From Planctomycetota bacterium (lineage in GTDB: Bacteria; Planctomycetota; Planctomycetia; Pirellulales; Lacipirellulaceae), in contig JAJDED010000039.1 of NCBI GenBank assembly GCA_029259915.1, forward strand, positions 155,013-219,012: a stretch of 64,000 nt of DNA, in the 5' to 3' direction. Position numbers and translations under genes: made by a program. The notes under the pieces were generated by a model that made no database searches, was not told the origin of the DNA, and saw only the letters and a list, made by a program, of their open reading frames with translations. Positions 1 to 9,046 of the stretch are shown piece after piece. How positions within the stretch are numbered: position 1 is the stretch's first letter; each line of letters begins with the position of its first letter.

Positions 1-550
1 GGTCGATCAACACATGGCCGCATTCTCCGCCGCAACTGTGGGCGCCTTCGATCAGTGTGTCGCCAACGATAATCCCTCCGCCAATGCCGGTGCCAAGCGT
101 GTACAACACCATGCTATGAACGTCGGCTCCCGTCCCGCACCAGTATTCGCCGTAGGCGGCGGCGTTGGCGTCGTTAGCAAATCGCACGGGCAACCCACAT
201 TTTTCGCTCACGGCATCGCGAATCGGAAAATTCCACCAATCGGGCAAGTTCCCGGGGGTGAGCAACATGCCGCTTGGGATATCCATCGGCCCCGGGGTCG
301 CCAAGCCAACGCGAGCCACATCGTTTCGCGAAGCTCCCACTTGTTCAAGGACATGGTCCATCCCCTCGGCCATGCGCCCTGTCGCATCGTCGGGTCCACG
401 CTCGGACTCGGTGGGGACCGTGTGATATCCAACCGTTCGGCCATCGCTGTCGACGATCCCAATTTTGATATTGGTACCGCCAACATCGAAGCCCACAAAC
501 AGGGGCAATGTCGCATCGGCAAGCTGAATGAAACTGTTGGGATCAGGCAT
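1..550 (-). CDS. ROK family sugar kinase (glucokinase-like), 3' end outside window
   Basis: The complementary strand reads from ATG at 550 to the window edge without a stop, giving the first 183 residues. It opens with the ASKHA phosphate-binding loop (GFDVGGTNIKIGIVD, residues about 19-33), then GLATPGPMD near 87, FANDANAAAYGE near 130 and YTLGTGIGGGIIVG near 155. It ends in the start of the ROK zinc-binding segment (CGGECGH). These motifs mark a ROK kinase or ROK-type glucokinase that phosphorylates a hexose with ATP in the cytoplasm. There is no N-terminal helix-turn-helix, so it is an enzyme rather than a NagC/Mlc-type repressor. The substrate cannot be fixed from the fragment. About 120-140 residues are expected to be missing from the C-terminus. 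Confidence 0.9.
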   Translation of the reverse strand, partial: MPDPNSFIQLADATLPLFVGFDVGGTNIKIGIVDSDGRTVGYHTVPTESERGPDDATGRMAEGMDHVLEQVGASRNDVARVGLATPGPMDIPSGMLLTPGNLPDWWNFPIRDAVSEKCGLPVRFANDANAAAYGEYWCGTGADVHSMVLYTLGTGIGGGIIVGDTLIEGAHSCGGECGHVLID

Positions 551-685
551 CGAGAATCACTTCGGGGGGAAACACACTAGCGAACCGCACAGTATAGATT
601 TGGAAGCGACTGAACGCAATTCAAGGTTCAGCCGGCCGCTCGCAGATTAGAGATAACCACCAAGAATGCATGTTTCGAGGCAATC

Positions 686-1876
686 TTAATTCTCTCGCCG
701 CAGCTCCGTCGAACTCACATCCTCGCGAAATTCGTCGGCGGGGACTTCGTCGCACAATACTCGCAAAGCGTCTGGGACTTCGATCTCGCTGAGTGTGCGA
801 AAATTCCCCTCGATCTGTCGGCCATAAACAAGGAATCGGCACCCACGATCGGCAATCTCTCGCACCGCGGCTTCCCAGCCAAGCTGCCCGCTCGGGTAAT
901 ATTGTGGATCGGCTATCCGCGCGATCGTGTCGGCTCCCACCACAAAGGTGCAGCCGGGGAATAGCTCCGATTTCCGACGGAACGTCGGTGCATCGGTCAA
1001 CAGCACCGGGTTCGCTGGAACTGTTTGCTGTAAGTTCTTCACGCGATTGGCGATTTCTATGAAGTCGAGCGGCGGTTTGTCGACGTTAAAAATCGAAAGC
1101 TCAAGCGCCGGCGGCTGACCAAGCCGGCGGGCGGCGATGCTTGCCATTTGCAGGTGCCCAGCATGTGGCGGATGAAAGGCTCCAGGGAAAATCACTGGGT
1201 ATTCGGCAACTTGCTCGGAATTGAGAGCAACCAGTTGACGTCGGCCCAACAATAAATCGGTCCAGGATGGCTCCGCGTCTTGGTGTTTGTGGCCGATCGG
1301 TTCGTCATCGTGCAATTGTTCCAACAACGCTTGTCGCGCTACGGCGGATTCCACCTCGCACGCTTCACCCAGGGCCAACAGTATTAATTTTGCGGCCAGC
1401 CATTGCTCTTTTTTGCGGTCGCGGCGTCCCTTGGCCAGCGGTAGATAATAGCTGACTGTATGTGTAGCGGTTTGGATGGCGACATGTACCCGATGTTCGC
1501 CTCGCTTCTCGCGGTCGGTCGCCAAGCTGGCCGTGGCGCCAACGCCGATTAACTGGTGACCCTCTTTTTCCGGCAGAAGATCGCGAGCCTGTTTCCAGGC
1601 AACCATTGCCATGGCGCGCGCGGTTTGCTCCGAACAAGCCTGGTCGGGATTTCCGCCCAGGTAGTTCGCCAGCGCCGGTAACGAGTACGGCACGGTCGCC
1701 TCGATCACGGTTCGCGAAGCGCCGGGCACCTCCAGCAATTGGCTAATTGCTTTGCTGCCACCGCCAGTGACCGCCAACACGACCTGAAAGTCGGTTGCGT
1801 GGATGTCGGCCACAAGATTCGTCCAAGCCGTCGCACTCAAAGTTGATTTCTCCGATTGGAACCTGCATTTCCGCAT
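686..1876 (-). CDS. CinA/PncC-like domain fused to NadD-type nucleotidylyltransferase
   Basis: About 396 residues from ATG 1876; upstream in-frame TTG and GTG codons could lengthen it. The N-terminal half matches the layout of the CinA C-terminal (PncC, NMN deamidase) fold: AVTGGGS, then LLEVPGASRTVIEATVPYS, then GVGATASLATD. The usual catalytic ESCTGG is altered to AVTGGGS, so deamidase activity is uncertain. The C-terminal half has the nucleotidylyltransferase signature PGAFHPPHAGHL and a late VSSTELR segment equivalent to the ISSTxIR motif of NadD/NMNAT enzymes. The two domains would perform consecutive steps of NAD recycling (NMN to NaMN to NaAD) if both work. The gene is divergent from the GNAT gene at 2063. 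Domain assignment is firm; the reaction is inferred. Confidence 0.8.
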   Translation of the reverse strand: MRKCRFQSEKSTLSATAWTNLVADIHATDFQVVLAVTGGGSKAISQLLEVPGASRTVIEATVPYSLPALANYLGGNPDQACSEQTARAMAMVAWKQARDLLPEKEGHQLIGVGATASLATDREKRGEHRVHVAIQTATHTVSYYLPLAKGRRDRKKEQWLAAKLILLALGEACEVESAVARQALLEQLHDDEPIGHKHQDAEPSWTDLLLGRRQLVALNSEQVAEYPVIFPGAFHPPHAGHLQMASIAARRLGQPPALELSIFNVDKPPLDFIEIANRVKNLQQTVPANPVLLTDAPTFRRKSELFPGCTFVVGADTIARIADPQYYPSGQLGWEAAVREIADRGCRFLVYGRQIEGNFRTLSEIEVPDALRVLCDEVPADEFREDVSSTELRREN

Positions 1877-2062
1877 GTTGCCATAAAACAACACGTTGCC
1901 CCGAAGCAACGCTTCGCGACAGGCCGCTCGAACTACACAGGGATTTTATTGATGTCTCACAAGCGCATCGTAGCATCTGGCCCAGCCAGGGCAACATTCG
2001 GCATGGCCTTTGCGGAAAAGGTCCTTCGCCTTGTCACACCGAAAATTACGTTTGGAATTCTC

Positions 2063-3229
2063 ATGGTAGACGTAATCGAAATCAACGATCCTGAGCAGCT
2101 CGAATCTTACCGGATGCTGTGGAATTCGCTCTTGCCACGCACTCCCCGGGCTTCGTTTTTTCACACATTCGACTGGTTCGTAACGTTCTGGAAGCACTTT
2201 GGCAACGAACGCCGGATGCGGGTGTTGGTGATCCAAGCCGCAGGCTCGCCGATCGGTATTGTCCCCTTTTGTGTTCAAAACGAACAGTATCATATCGGCC
2301 GTGTTCGCGTGCTCACTTTTCCTTTAAGTGATTGGGGCATGTGGTATGGCCCGATTGGCCCGAATCAGTCGGCATGCATGTTTATGGCGATGAAACATTT
2401 GCGCAACACGCGTCGCGATTGGGATATTATCGATTTGCGTTGGACTCCCCCTGTCCACGACGCAGGACAAACCACGGGGCGGGCCATGCACGCAGCCGGG
2501 TGGCAGCCTCAACAAAGTGTTTATCAGCAGACGTCGGTCATTCGCTTGGGCGAGTCCGATTGGGAAACCTATTTTGCCACACGGCCCAAAAAATGGCGCC
2601 ATGAAACTCGCCGACAGCAGCGCGCCTTGGAGCGCAGCGGAAACGTCGAATTTATTCGTCACCGCCCCGACTCCGCATCGTGTGGCGACGGCGAACCTCG
2701 CTGGGATTTGTACGACGATTGTTTAGCCGTTTCTCGAAATAGCTGGCAGGCTCAATCAAACACGGGTAACACGCTTTGCCACGAGCACGTCTCGTCCTTC
2801 ATTCGGGATTGCCACCAAGTGGCAGCCCGAATGGGGATGCTTGACCTGACACTGCTGAAAGTTAACGGCCAACCGGTCGCCTACCAGTACAACTACATTT
2901 ACGATGGAAACATCGTGGGACTTCGCATGGGCTACGACGCCGAATTCTCGCGCAACGGCGTCGGCAATGTGCTGCTGAACCACTCGATCGAAGATAGCTT
3001 CGAGCGTCGCGACGAAGTGATCGACCTGGGAATTGGCGACTTTCCTTTCAAACGTCGTTTGCGAACCAAGGTCGAAACAAGCACTCGATTCTTCTGTTTC
3101 CCCTGGCACGGTTGGCGATCGCCCGCCGTTAGGCTCACACGCTGGATGAAACAGCGCCGGACCAAGAGTTCTGATTTGCCGCAAAAGGGCGAGTCCCCGA
3201 AAAAACTCGCTGCGGTAGCGAAGGCATAA
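2063..3229 (+). CDS. GNAT acetyltransferase, CelD/BcsL-like
   Basis: A 388-residue protein starting at ATG 2063 (MVDVIEINDPEQLESYR). The frame is open further upstream to 1856, but that stretch overlaps the divergent gene and looks non-coding. The pattern is of the large GNAT-fold proteins annotated as cellulose biosynthesis protein CelD or FemAB-like: SFFHTFDWFVTFWKHFG near residue 30, a tryptophan- and arginine-rich middle (RPKKWRHETRRQQRAL), and a C-terminal acyl-CoA binding region with YQYNYIYDGNIVGLRMGYD and a short DLGIGDFPFKRRL motif. Such enzymes transfer acyl or aminoacyl groups onto polysaccharide or envelope precursors. No signal peptide is visible. The substrate is unknown. A heptamer repeat follows immediately. 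Confidence 0.8.
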   Translation: MVDVIEINDPEQLESYRMLWNSLLPRTPRASFFHTFDWFVTFWKHFGNERRMRVLVIQAAGSPIGIVPFCVQNEQYHIGRVRVLTFPLSDWGMWYGPIGPNQSACMFMAMKHLRNTRRDWDIIDLRWTPPVHDAGQTTGRAMHAAGWQPQQSVYQQTSVIRLGESDWETYFATRPKKWRHETRRQQRALERSGNVEFIRHRPDSASCGDGEPRWDLYDDCLAVSRNSWQAQSNTGNTLCHEHVSSFIRDCHQVAARMGMLDLTLLKVNGQPVAYQYNYIYDGNIVGLRMGYDAEFSRNGVGNVLLNHSIEDSFERRDEVIDLGIGDFPFKRRLRTKVETSTRFFCFPWHGWRSPAVRLTRWMKQRRTKSSDLPQKGESPKKLAAVAKA

Positions 3230-3358
3230 GCCGTTTGCAATTAGCCGTTTGCGGTTAGTTCTTCCGATAAACTTGGCCCATAGGGCTAACCGCTAACTGC
3301 TAACCGCTAACCGCTAACCGCTAATAGCTAATAGCTAATAGCTAATAGCTAAACGCTA
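3230..3358. repeat. Tandem heptamer array GCTAACC/GCTAATA with inverted arm
   Basis: From 3285 to 3354 there are ten consecutive 7-bp units: five of GCTAACC or GCTAACT, four of GCTAATA and one GCTAAAC. The array runs into the stop codon of the ClpP-like gene (3356-3358). Between 3230 and 3260 the complementary motif (CGGTTAG, AATTAGC) occurs, so the transcript could fold into a hairpin. It lies between the converging ends of the GNAT and ClpP-like genes and may act in termination. A smaller relative is at 15512-15583. Confidence 0.85.
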
Positions 3359-3967
3359 CGGCGCTTTGCGAAGCTTTGGCTTTCCAACTGCCGGTGGCAA
3401 CGCTTCCACGATTGGGGAGACGATTCCCGGGCCTTTGGTCAGATCGGCCGCCGAAATCAATTCCGCCAGTCCTGCACCGGCCAGTTCCGACCCACACACA
3501 TAGCGGCCTGGGTTGATCCAATCGTTCATCAAATCGCGCGACACGCCGAACAAATCGGCAAGCATCGCATCCATGTCTTTTTCCAACTGGCCAAAATGCC
3601 TTGCCCATTCGGCAGCTTCCGCCAGGCCGACATTTTCTTCGCTCTGCCATTTCATCGGGTGGAACAACAGGATGCTGTACGGTGTGACGTACCGTCGCTC
3701 GCACGCCGCAAACGGCCACAACGCCGCCGAGGAACACTCGCCCGTGACAATACCGGTCGCCCGTAACCCGCGTAAGCGGATTAAAGTCATCAGCGACATC
3801 GCACAATAGGGGCTGCCGCCGGGCGAATCAATGTAAAGCGTGCATTCGGCACCCGGGGGAACGTCTAGCAGGCGCTCGGTGAGTTCAGATTCATGTTCCG
3901 TGAGGTCGCCGACGATCGCAATCTCTGCAACGCGTTCGGGTTGATCTTGGTGCTGGTCTTGATTCAT
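3356..3967 (-). CDS. ClpP-like serine protease
   Basis: A 203-residue protein with the ClpP/crotonase-type fold. An AGGA Shine-Dalgarno sits before ATG 3967. Recognisable elements are [20 protein letters not shown] (residues about 45-65; ClpP usually has INSPGG), the nucleophile elbow [14 protein letters not shown] near 78, and the catalytic-His strand LLFHPMKW near 102. The loop that carries the triad Asp in ClpP is [13 protein letters not shown] here, with Glu or no acidic residue at that place, so the triad is not canonical. There is no ClpX or ClpA neighbour. It could be a stand-alone ClpP homologue like those common in planctomycetes or a TepA-type peptidase. Cytoplasmic; no signal peptide. 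Confidence 0.8.
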   Translation of the reverse strand: MNQDQHQDQPERVAEIAIVGDLTEHESELTERLLDVPPGAECTLYIDSPGGSPYCAMSLMTLIRLRGLRATGIVTGECSSAALWPFAACERRYVTPYSILLFHPMKWQSEENVGLAEAAEWARHFGQLEKDMDAMLADLFGVSRDLMNDWINPGRYVCGSELAGAGLAELISAADLTKGPGIVSPIVEALPPAVGKPKLRKAP

Positions 3968-4299
3968 CTCGATGGCGTCCTAAGGAATGTGACGAAGGCC
4001 CGCGTGGTCAATTGCCGCGAGTTGCGGCTCGGCACGTCTGAAAAGAAAAGTTGGTGGGATAAAAACATTCGCATAATTTTGGGCCCGTCAAATGAAGTCT
4101 GACAAAGCACTCATTCTATTGTAAGATGGTTGCACGAAATCCGCCAGTTTTCATACGAAAAGTAATGGCGGAAACAGAGTTTTCGCTAGCAGCGGAGACC
4201 TTAAACGGCCTGCCAACATGCATTGAGCGAACCGGTTTTTTGGGTTCTAACGACTTTTGCGTCTGCCGATTTAACGCCATTGCCGTTTTGGATAAATCC

Positions 4300-6183
4300 A
4301 TGGGATATCGAAGCTTACAACAATGCGTGGAACACCTGCAGCGCCACGGGCAACTGGTGCGGATCCACCAGAGGGTCGATGCGCGGCTCGAGGCGGCCGC
4401 GATTCATCGCCGCGTGGTCGCTGCTGGTGGCCCTGCGATTTTCTTTGAGAATATCGAAGGTTGCCGCTTTCCGATGGTCAGCAATCTCTTCGGAACAATG
4501 GAACGAATGCGGCTGATGTTTCGCGACGGTCTCGCGGCAGTACAACAACTGATCGAAGCCAAGGCCGATCCGAAAAGTTTCGTCCGGCAACCGTGGAAGG
4601 CTCTCGGTGTGTCCCGCAGCGCGATCACAATGCTCCCCCGGTTTATGAAAAATGGCCCCGTATTTGCCAACTGCACCCAGATCAGCGCGTTGCCACAATT
4701 ACAAAGTTGGCCCCGCGATGGCGGGCCGTTTATCACCTTGCCGCAAGTTTATACCGAGGATGTGCGCAAGCCGGGTTGGCAACGTTCGAATTTGGGAATG
4801 TACCGCGTACAACTCGCGGGCAACGATTATGTGACAGACGAAGAGATCGGTTTGCATTATCAAATCCACCGCTCGATCGGCGTGCATCATGCCGCGGCGA
4901 TAGAATCGGGAAAGCCGTTTCGCGTGAACATCTTCGTGGGCGGGCCGCCGGCATTGTCGATCGCAGCAGTGATGCCGTTGCCGGAGGGAATGAGCGAACT
5001 CACTTTTGCCGGTGCGTTGGGGCGGCGGCGAGTGCGTATGATTCGCAGACCGGGCGCACTGCCCATTCTTGCTGACGTCGATTTTTGCATCACAGGCGTA
5101 GTCGATCCCGAGCGGCTGCTTCCCGAAGGACCTTTTGGCGACCACCTGGGATATTACAGCCTCGCGCATCCGTTTCCCGTGCTGAAAGTCGAAGAAGTGT
5201 TCCATCGCGAGGGAGCGATTTGGCCTTTTACTGTAGTTGGCCGTCCTCCGCAGGAAGACACGCTCCTGGGTCAACTGATCCATGAAATCACCGGGCCGTT
5301 GATTCCCGAAGTGTTGCCGGGCATCCATGGCATCCACGCGGTCGATGCGGCAGGGGTGCATCCGCTGCTGTTGGCGTTGGGAAGCGAGCGTTACATGCCG
5401 TTTGTCGACGCGGGACGTCCTCAGGAATTGCTGACGCAAGCGCACGCGATTCTGGGACAAGGGCAGTTGTCGCTGGCCAAGTTTTTGTTGATCGCTGCCA
5501 AGCAAGATGATCCTAAACTCGATCTGAACGACGTTGCCGCTTTTTTCAAGCATCTGCTCACACGTGCCGACTGGACGCGCGACTTGCACTTCCACACACA
5601 AACGACGGTCGACACGCTCGACTATTCTGGCGGGGGACTCAACGCCGGATCGAAGCTGGTCATCGCTGCGGTGGGACCGCCAAAATTCAAGCTGCCGGGA
5701 GAGCTGCCGAGCGAGCTGTCGCTGCCCGACGGTTTTCGGAATCCGCGAATCGTGATGCCGGGTGTGCTGGCAATCGAGGGTCCCCGTTGTCCCCAGCCGG
5801 GATTTGACTTTGACGTTTCGCCCGAGTCGCGTGCAGCATCACGGCAAGAAGTCGCCGCGGCGATGGAGCGATTTTGCAGTGGCTTCACTAAGTCGAAATC
5901 CATCAAAGCGTTTCGATGGGTGGTGGTAGCCGACGACTCGCAGTTTGTAGCTGAATCGCTGCGGAATTTTCTTTGGGCGACTTTTACTCGCACTGACCCA
6001 GCAAGCGACATTTACGGTATCGATTCGTTCACGCACGAAAAACATTGGGGCTGCCGCGGCCCGCTGGTTCTCGATGCCCGGGTCAAGCCGCATCATGCCC
6101 CACTATTGGAAGAAGACCCTGAAATCGCAAAGCGGGTCGACGCCCTAGGCGCCCCCGGCGGACCCCTGCACGGCATCCTTTGA
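4300..6183 (+). CDS. UbiD family decarboxylase
   Basis: A 627-residue protein beginning MGYRSLQQCVEHLQRHGQL at ATG 4300; the open frame extends to 4126 but the upstream part has no family features. The N-terminal segment QLVRIHQRVDARLEAAAIHRRV and PAIFFENIEG are typical of UbiD. The central region has YRVQLAGND, HYQIHRSIGVHH and the conserved PEGPFGDHLGYYS (residues about 270-290), where UbiD enzymes bind prenylated FMN and carry catalytic Glu and Arg. UbiD enzymes decarboxylate aromatic or alpha,beta-unsaturated acids using prFMN made by UbiX; no UbiX gene lies nearby. E. coli UbiD is shorter (about 500 aa); the extended C-terminal region here resembles the longer bacterial group. The substrate is not predictable; 4-hydroxybenzoate-type or menaquinone precursor acids are possible. 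Confidence 0.9.
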   Translation: MGYRSLQQCVEHLQRHGQLVRIHQRVDARLEAAAIHRRVVAAGGPAIFFENIEGCRFPMVSNLFGTMERMRLMFRDGLAAVQQLIEAKADPKSFVRQPWKALGVSRSAITMLPRFMKNGPVFANCTQISALPQLQSWPRDGGPFITLPQVYTEDVRKPGWQRSNLGMYRVQLAGNDYVTDEEIGLHYQIHRSIGVHHAAAIESGKPFRVNIFVGGPPALSIAAVMPLPEGMSELTFAGALGRRRVRMIRRPGALPILADVDFCITGVVDPERLLPEGPFGDHLGYYSLAHPFPVLKVEEVFHREGAIWPFTVVGRPPQEDTLLGQLIHEITGPLIPEVLPGIHGIHAVDAAGVHPLLLALGSERYMPFVDAGRPQELLTQAHAILGQGQLSLAKFLLIAAKQDDPKLDLNDVAAFFKHLLTRADWTRDLHFHTQTTVDTLDYSGGGLNAGSKLVIAAVGPPKFKLPGELPSELSLPDGFRNPRIVMPGVLAIEGPRCPQPGFDFDVSPESRAASRQEVAAAMERFCSGFTKSKSIKAFRWVVVADDSQFVAESLRNFLWATFTRTDPASDIYGIDSFTHEKHWGCRGPLVLDARVKPHHAPLLEEDPEIAKRVDALGAPGGPLHGIL

Positions 6184-6290
6184 GTGAGTGGTACCCATTT
6201 GCTTTCAGGAACCACTGTTTAGCGGAAGGGCGATTCCAGGTATGTTTGTGGTGGTTCAAATACTCTAAACGCAGATTATCGCGGAGGAGA

Positions 6291-6392
6291 TTAACCACAA
6301 AGACACAAAGGCACAAAGAAATAAAAGAATATTTAGTGCAAAACAAATCCTTCTCTGGCCTCTTCTTCGTGTCTTGGTGTCTTCGTGGTTAA
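6291..6392. repeat. Long imperfect inverted repeat (ACCACAAAGACAC family), copy 1
   Basis: A 30-nt left arm (6291-6320) beginning TTAACCACAAAGACAC and a right arm (6363-6392) ending CTTCGTGGTTAA are reverse complements with a few mismatches, separated by 42 bp rich in A+T. The transcript could form a long stem-loop. It lies between the UbiD gene and the metallo-hydrolase gene. Related copies are at 7857-7973, 10275-10460 and 25202-25313. Confidence 0.85.
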
Positions 6393-6445
6393 TTCTTTCA
6401 ACAGAACATGCGTTTAGTTTCCTTTCCCTAATTTGAGATTCATCG

Positions 6446-7831
6446 ATGGCAAAAATTACGTTTCACGGGGCGGCCCGGACTGTTACTGGTTCTAAGTATC
6501 TGCTGGAGGCCGGCGACGCGCGGGTGTTGATCGATTGCGGGATGTTTCAGGGCCTGAAGAAGCTGCGGCTACGGAACTGGGAGCCCACGCCATTTGATGT
6601 GAAATCGCTCGACGCGGTTGTGCTTACGCATGCCCATTTGGATCATACCGGCTTCCTGCCGCGTGTGGTCAAGGAAGGGTTTCATCGCAAGGTGTATTGC
6701 ACGCCGGCAACCGCGGAACTGGCGGAACTGATTATGCTCGACTCGGCACGCATTCAGGAATACGACGCCAAGTACGCCAACAAAAAAGGCTTTAGCAAAC
6801 ATAAGCCTGCCTTGCCGCTTTACGAAGGGCGCGACGTGGAACAAACGGTCAAACAGCTGCGAGAAACGCCGCGCGGCAAATGGTTTTCTCCTGCCGAACC
6901 GATTTGGATGCGGTTTCACGACGCGGGACATCTCCTGGGATCGAACATCATTGAAGTCGAAATCCGCGATCAGGACCCTCCGCTGCGGATCGTGTTTTCT
7001 GGCGACGTCGGTCGCTACGACGGTCCCCTGTACCACGACCCAAGTTCTGCACCCGATTGCGACTATTTGATTTGCGAAAGCACCTACGGCAATCGCGATC
7101 ATCCGAAGGGTGACTTGCTCGCTTCGTTGGAAGAGGTGGTAAACCGCTCTGCAAAGCGGGGGGGAGTGATGTTGCTCGCGTCGTTTGCGATCGGTCGGGC
7201 GCAGCAGTTGATTTACTTGTTGCAGCTTTTGAAGAAAGACGATCGAATTCCCGATCTGCCGATTTATCTGGACAGCCCCATGTCGTGTGACGCAACGAAG
7301 ATTTATAAAGAACACAACGAAGACCACGACCTGAGCGAAGGTGAACTCGATTCCCAGCATCCCATCCTGGCCGGGCCACGGGTTTTTTTGGTTCGCAAGA
7401 CGGACGAATCCAAAGCGCTCAACCACGTGCGGGGGCCGGCAATCATCATCTCCAGCAGCGGCATGATGACCGGCGGGCGCATTGTCCATCACCTCAAACA
7501 ACGATTGCCAAACCCCGACAATACGATCGTATTGGGAGGTTACATGGCCGTGGGAACGCGGGGGCGGCGGATTCAAGAGGGTGCCGAAACTATTCGCATG
7601 CACGGCATGGAAATACCGGTCCGGGCGGCAGTGGAATCGATCCCGGGGCTAAGCGGACATGCCGACCGTAGTGGGCTGTTGCGTTGGCTCGAGCCGCTGT
7701 CAAAACCGCGTCGAACATTCCTTACGCACGGCGAACCCGACAGTTCCGAAGCACTGGCGGAAACACTACGCACGTCGCGCGGCTGGGATGTCCATGTGCC
7801 CGACTTGGGTGAGAGCCATGAACTTACTTGA
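6446..7831 (+). CDS. MBL-fold beta-CASP metallo-hydrolase (RNA-processing type)
   Basis: A 461-residue protein with a complete metallo-beta-lactamase plus beta-CASP layout. Motif 2 is HAHLDHTG (residues about 61-68), motif 3 is FHDAGHLLGS near 158, and motif 4 is FSGDVGR near 188. The beta-CASP insert carries ESTYGNRDH and FAIGRAQQLIYLL, followed by YLDSPM, SSSGMMTGGRI and VLGGYMAVGTRGRRI. The terminal His is in SGHADRSGLLRW. The family (Ysh1/CPSF73-like, bacterial YkqC relatives) are zinc-dependent RNA endo- and exonucleases, so a cytoplasmic RNase role is likely. It stands alone, flanked on both sides by long inverted repeats. Confidence 0.92.
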   Translation: MAKITFHGAARTVTGSKYLLEAGDARVLIDCGMFQGLKKLRLRNWEPTPFDVKSLDAVVLTHAHLDHTGFLPRVVKEGFHRKVYCTPATAELAELIMLDSARIQEYDAKYANKKGFSKHKPALPLYEGRDVEQTVKQLRETPRGKWFSPAEPIWMRFHDAGHLLGSNIIEVEIRDQDPPLRIVFSGDVGRYDGPLYHDPSSAPDCDYLICESTYGNRDHPKGDLLASLEEVVNRSAKRGGVMLLASFAIGRAQQLIYLLQLLKKDDRIPDLPIYLDSPMSCDATKIYKEHNEDHDLSEGELDSQHPILAGPRVFLVRKTDESKALNHVRGPAIIISSSGMMTGGRIVHHLKQRLPNPDNTIVLGGYMAVGTRGRRIQEGAETIRMHGMEIPVRAAVESIPGLSGHADRSGLLRWLEPLSKPRRTFLTHGEPDSSEALAETLRTSRGWDVHVPDLGESHELT

Positions 7832-7856
7832 CTTATATTTATCTGCAGAAAAGAAA

Positions 7857-7973
7857 CTAACCACGAAGACACGAAGGCACAAAGAAACAGAAAAATTAGA
7901 ATAATAACTCTGTTATCTCTGTTTCCTCCTGTTCAATACTTTTATTTCTTTGTGTCTTCGTGTCTTTGTGGTT
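7857..7973. repeat. Long imperfect inverted repeat (ACCACGAAGACAC family), copy 2
   Basis: The left arm 7857-7887 (starting CTAACCACGAAGACACGAAG) is nearly the reverse complement of the right arm 7945-7973 (ending GTCTTTGTGGTT). It is the same element type as at 6291-6392. It lies 26 bp after the metallo-hydrolase stop, where it could end transcription in either direction. Confidence 0.85.
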
Positions 7974-8035
7974 CAATCCTAAATGATTAACCAGTACACA
8001 CTGAAACAACTTTCAAATAACGCAAGGTTCACGAA

Positions 8036-8881
8036 ATGACAATTCCCCAAGACGTAGAAAAGAATCGCCGGGCGATTCTTGACTCTAGTAGTTACATGTT
8101 GGCCGAACTCGATATCGAATTTTTGGGTCGCGGCGAGCAGCGTCCAGTGCGGATGCAACTTGAGTTGCAAAAAGCGGAAACGCTGCTCCGCGAGAATAAT
8201 ATCCGTTCGACGGTGGTCGTCTTTGGCGGAACGCAAATCGTGCCGGAAGAAGATGCCAAGTCCCGCTTAGCAATCGCCAAGCGTTTAGTGGCACAACATC
8301 CGAGCGACCCACGGGTGGCGCGTTCCGTGGAGCGCGCGGAAAGTGTTTTGGCGAAAAGCCGCTATTACGACGACGCCCGCCAGTTCGGTCGGCTGGTCTC
8401 TTCCACGTGCCAAACCGATGGCACGTGCGAATTTGTAATCGCCACCGGTGGAGGTCCCGGGATTATGGAAGCGGCCAATCGAGGGGCGTACGAGGTCGAC
8501 GCAAAAAGTATCGGCTTTAATATCGAGCTACCTCACGAACAAGAACCGAATCCGTATATCACTCCCGAGCTCTGCTTTCAGTTCAGTTATTTCGCGTTGC
8601 GGAAGTTTCATTTCATTTTGCGTGCGGCCGCGCTGGTGGTATTCCCTGGTGGGTTTGGTACGCTTGACGAGTTGTTCAATACGCTCACTTTGCGGCAAAC
8701 GGGTCGTATGCAGGAGATTCCCATCATTCTTTATGGTCGCGACTATTGGACGAACATCATCAACTTCCAGGCGCTGGCCGACGAAGGTGTCATAGCCGAC
8801 GACCACATGGATCTGTTGCACTTTGCAGAATCGCCGGAAGAGGCGTGGAGCATTATTTCCGACTTTCACCACGTGTCGTAA
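8036..8881 (+). CDS. LOG family protein (TIGR00730 type)
   Basis: A 281-residue cytosolic protein of the lysine decarboxylase-like/LOG superfamily. The signature sequences are TGGGPGIMEAANRGA (residues about 142-156) and PGGFGTLDELFNTLTLRQT near 204-222, which together form the nucleotide-binding and catalytic site. LOG enzymes release the free base from cytokinin-type nucleotides or hydrolyse AMP/GMP-like nucleotides to base and ribose 5-phosphate. The N-terminal about 100 residues (QQRPVRMQLELQKAE, then VVVFGGTQIVPEED) make it longer than the 190-aa LOG proteins and match the long TIGR00730 group. An AGG-type ribosome site precedes ATG 8036. Confidence 0.88.
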   Translation: MTIPQDVEKNRRAILDSSSYMLAELDIEFLGRGEQRPVRMQLELQKAETLLRENNIRSTVVVFGGTQIVPEEDAKSRLAIAKRLVAQHPSDPRVARSVERAESVLAKSRYYDDARQFGRLVSSTCQTDGTCEFVIATGGGPGIMEAANRGAYEVDAKSIGFNIELPHEQEPNPYITPELCFQFSYFALRKFHFILRAAALVVFPGGFGTLDELFNTLTLRQTGRMQEIPIILYGRDYWTNIINFQALADEGVIADDHMDLLHFAESPEEAWSIISDFHHVS

Positions 8882-9046
8882 CGCTTTTTCATCAATAATG
8901 GCACGGCCAAATGTCATTGACCCGCGGACCAAGGCCCGCATAATAGCGGCAGGTGTCAGCAGGCGACTGCCTATGCTAGCGGCACTGCACATCAATTGCC
9001 CTCCCTAACCTCACCCCTCCTGCCAATCGATTTTAGGAATTCATCC

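Noticed and set aside
3285..3354. Possible CRISPR array
   Set aside because: Units are 7 bp and contiguous without spacers; this is a simple tandem repeat.
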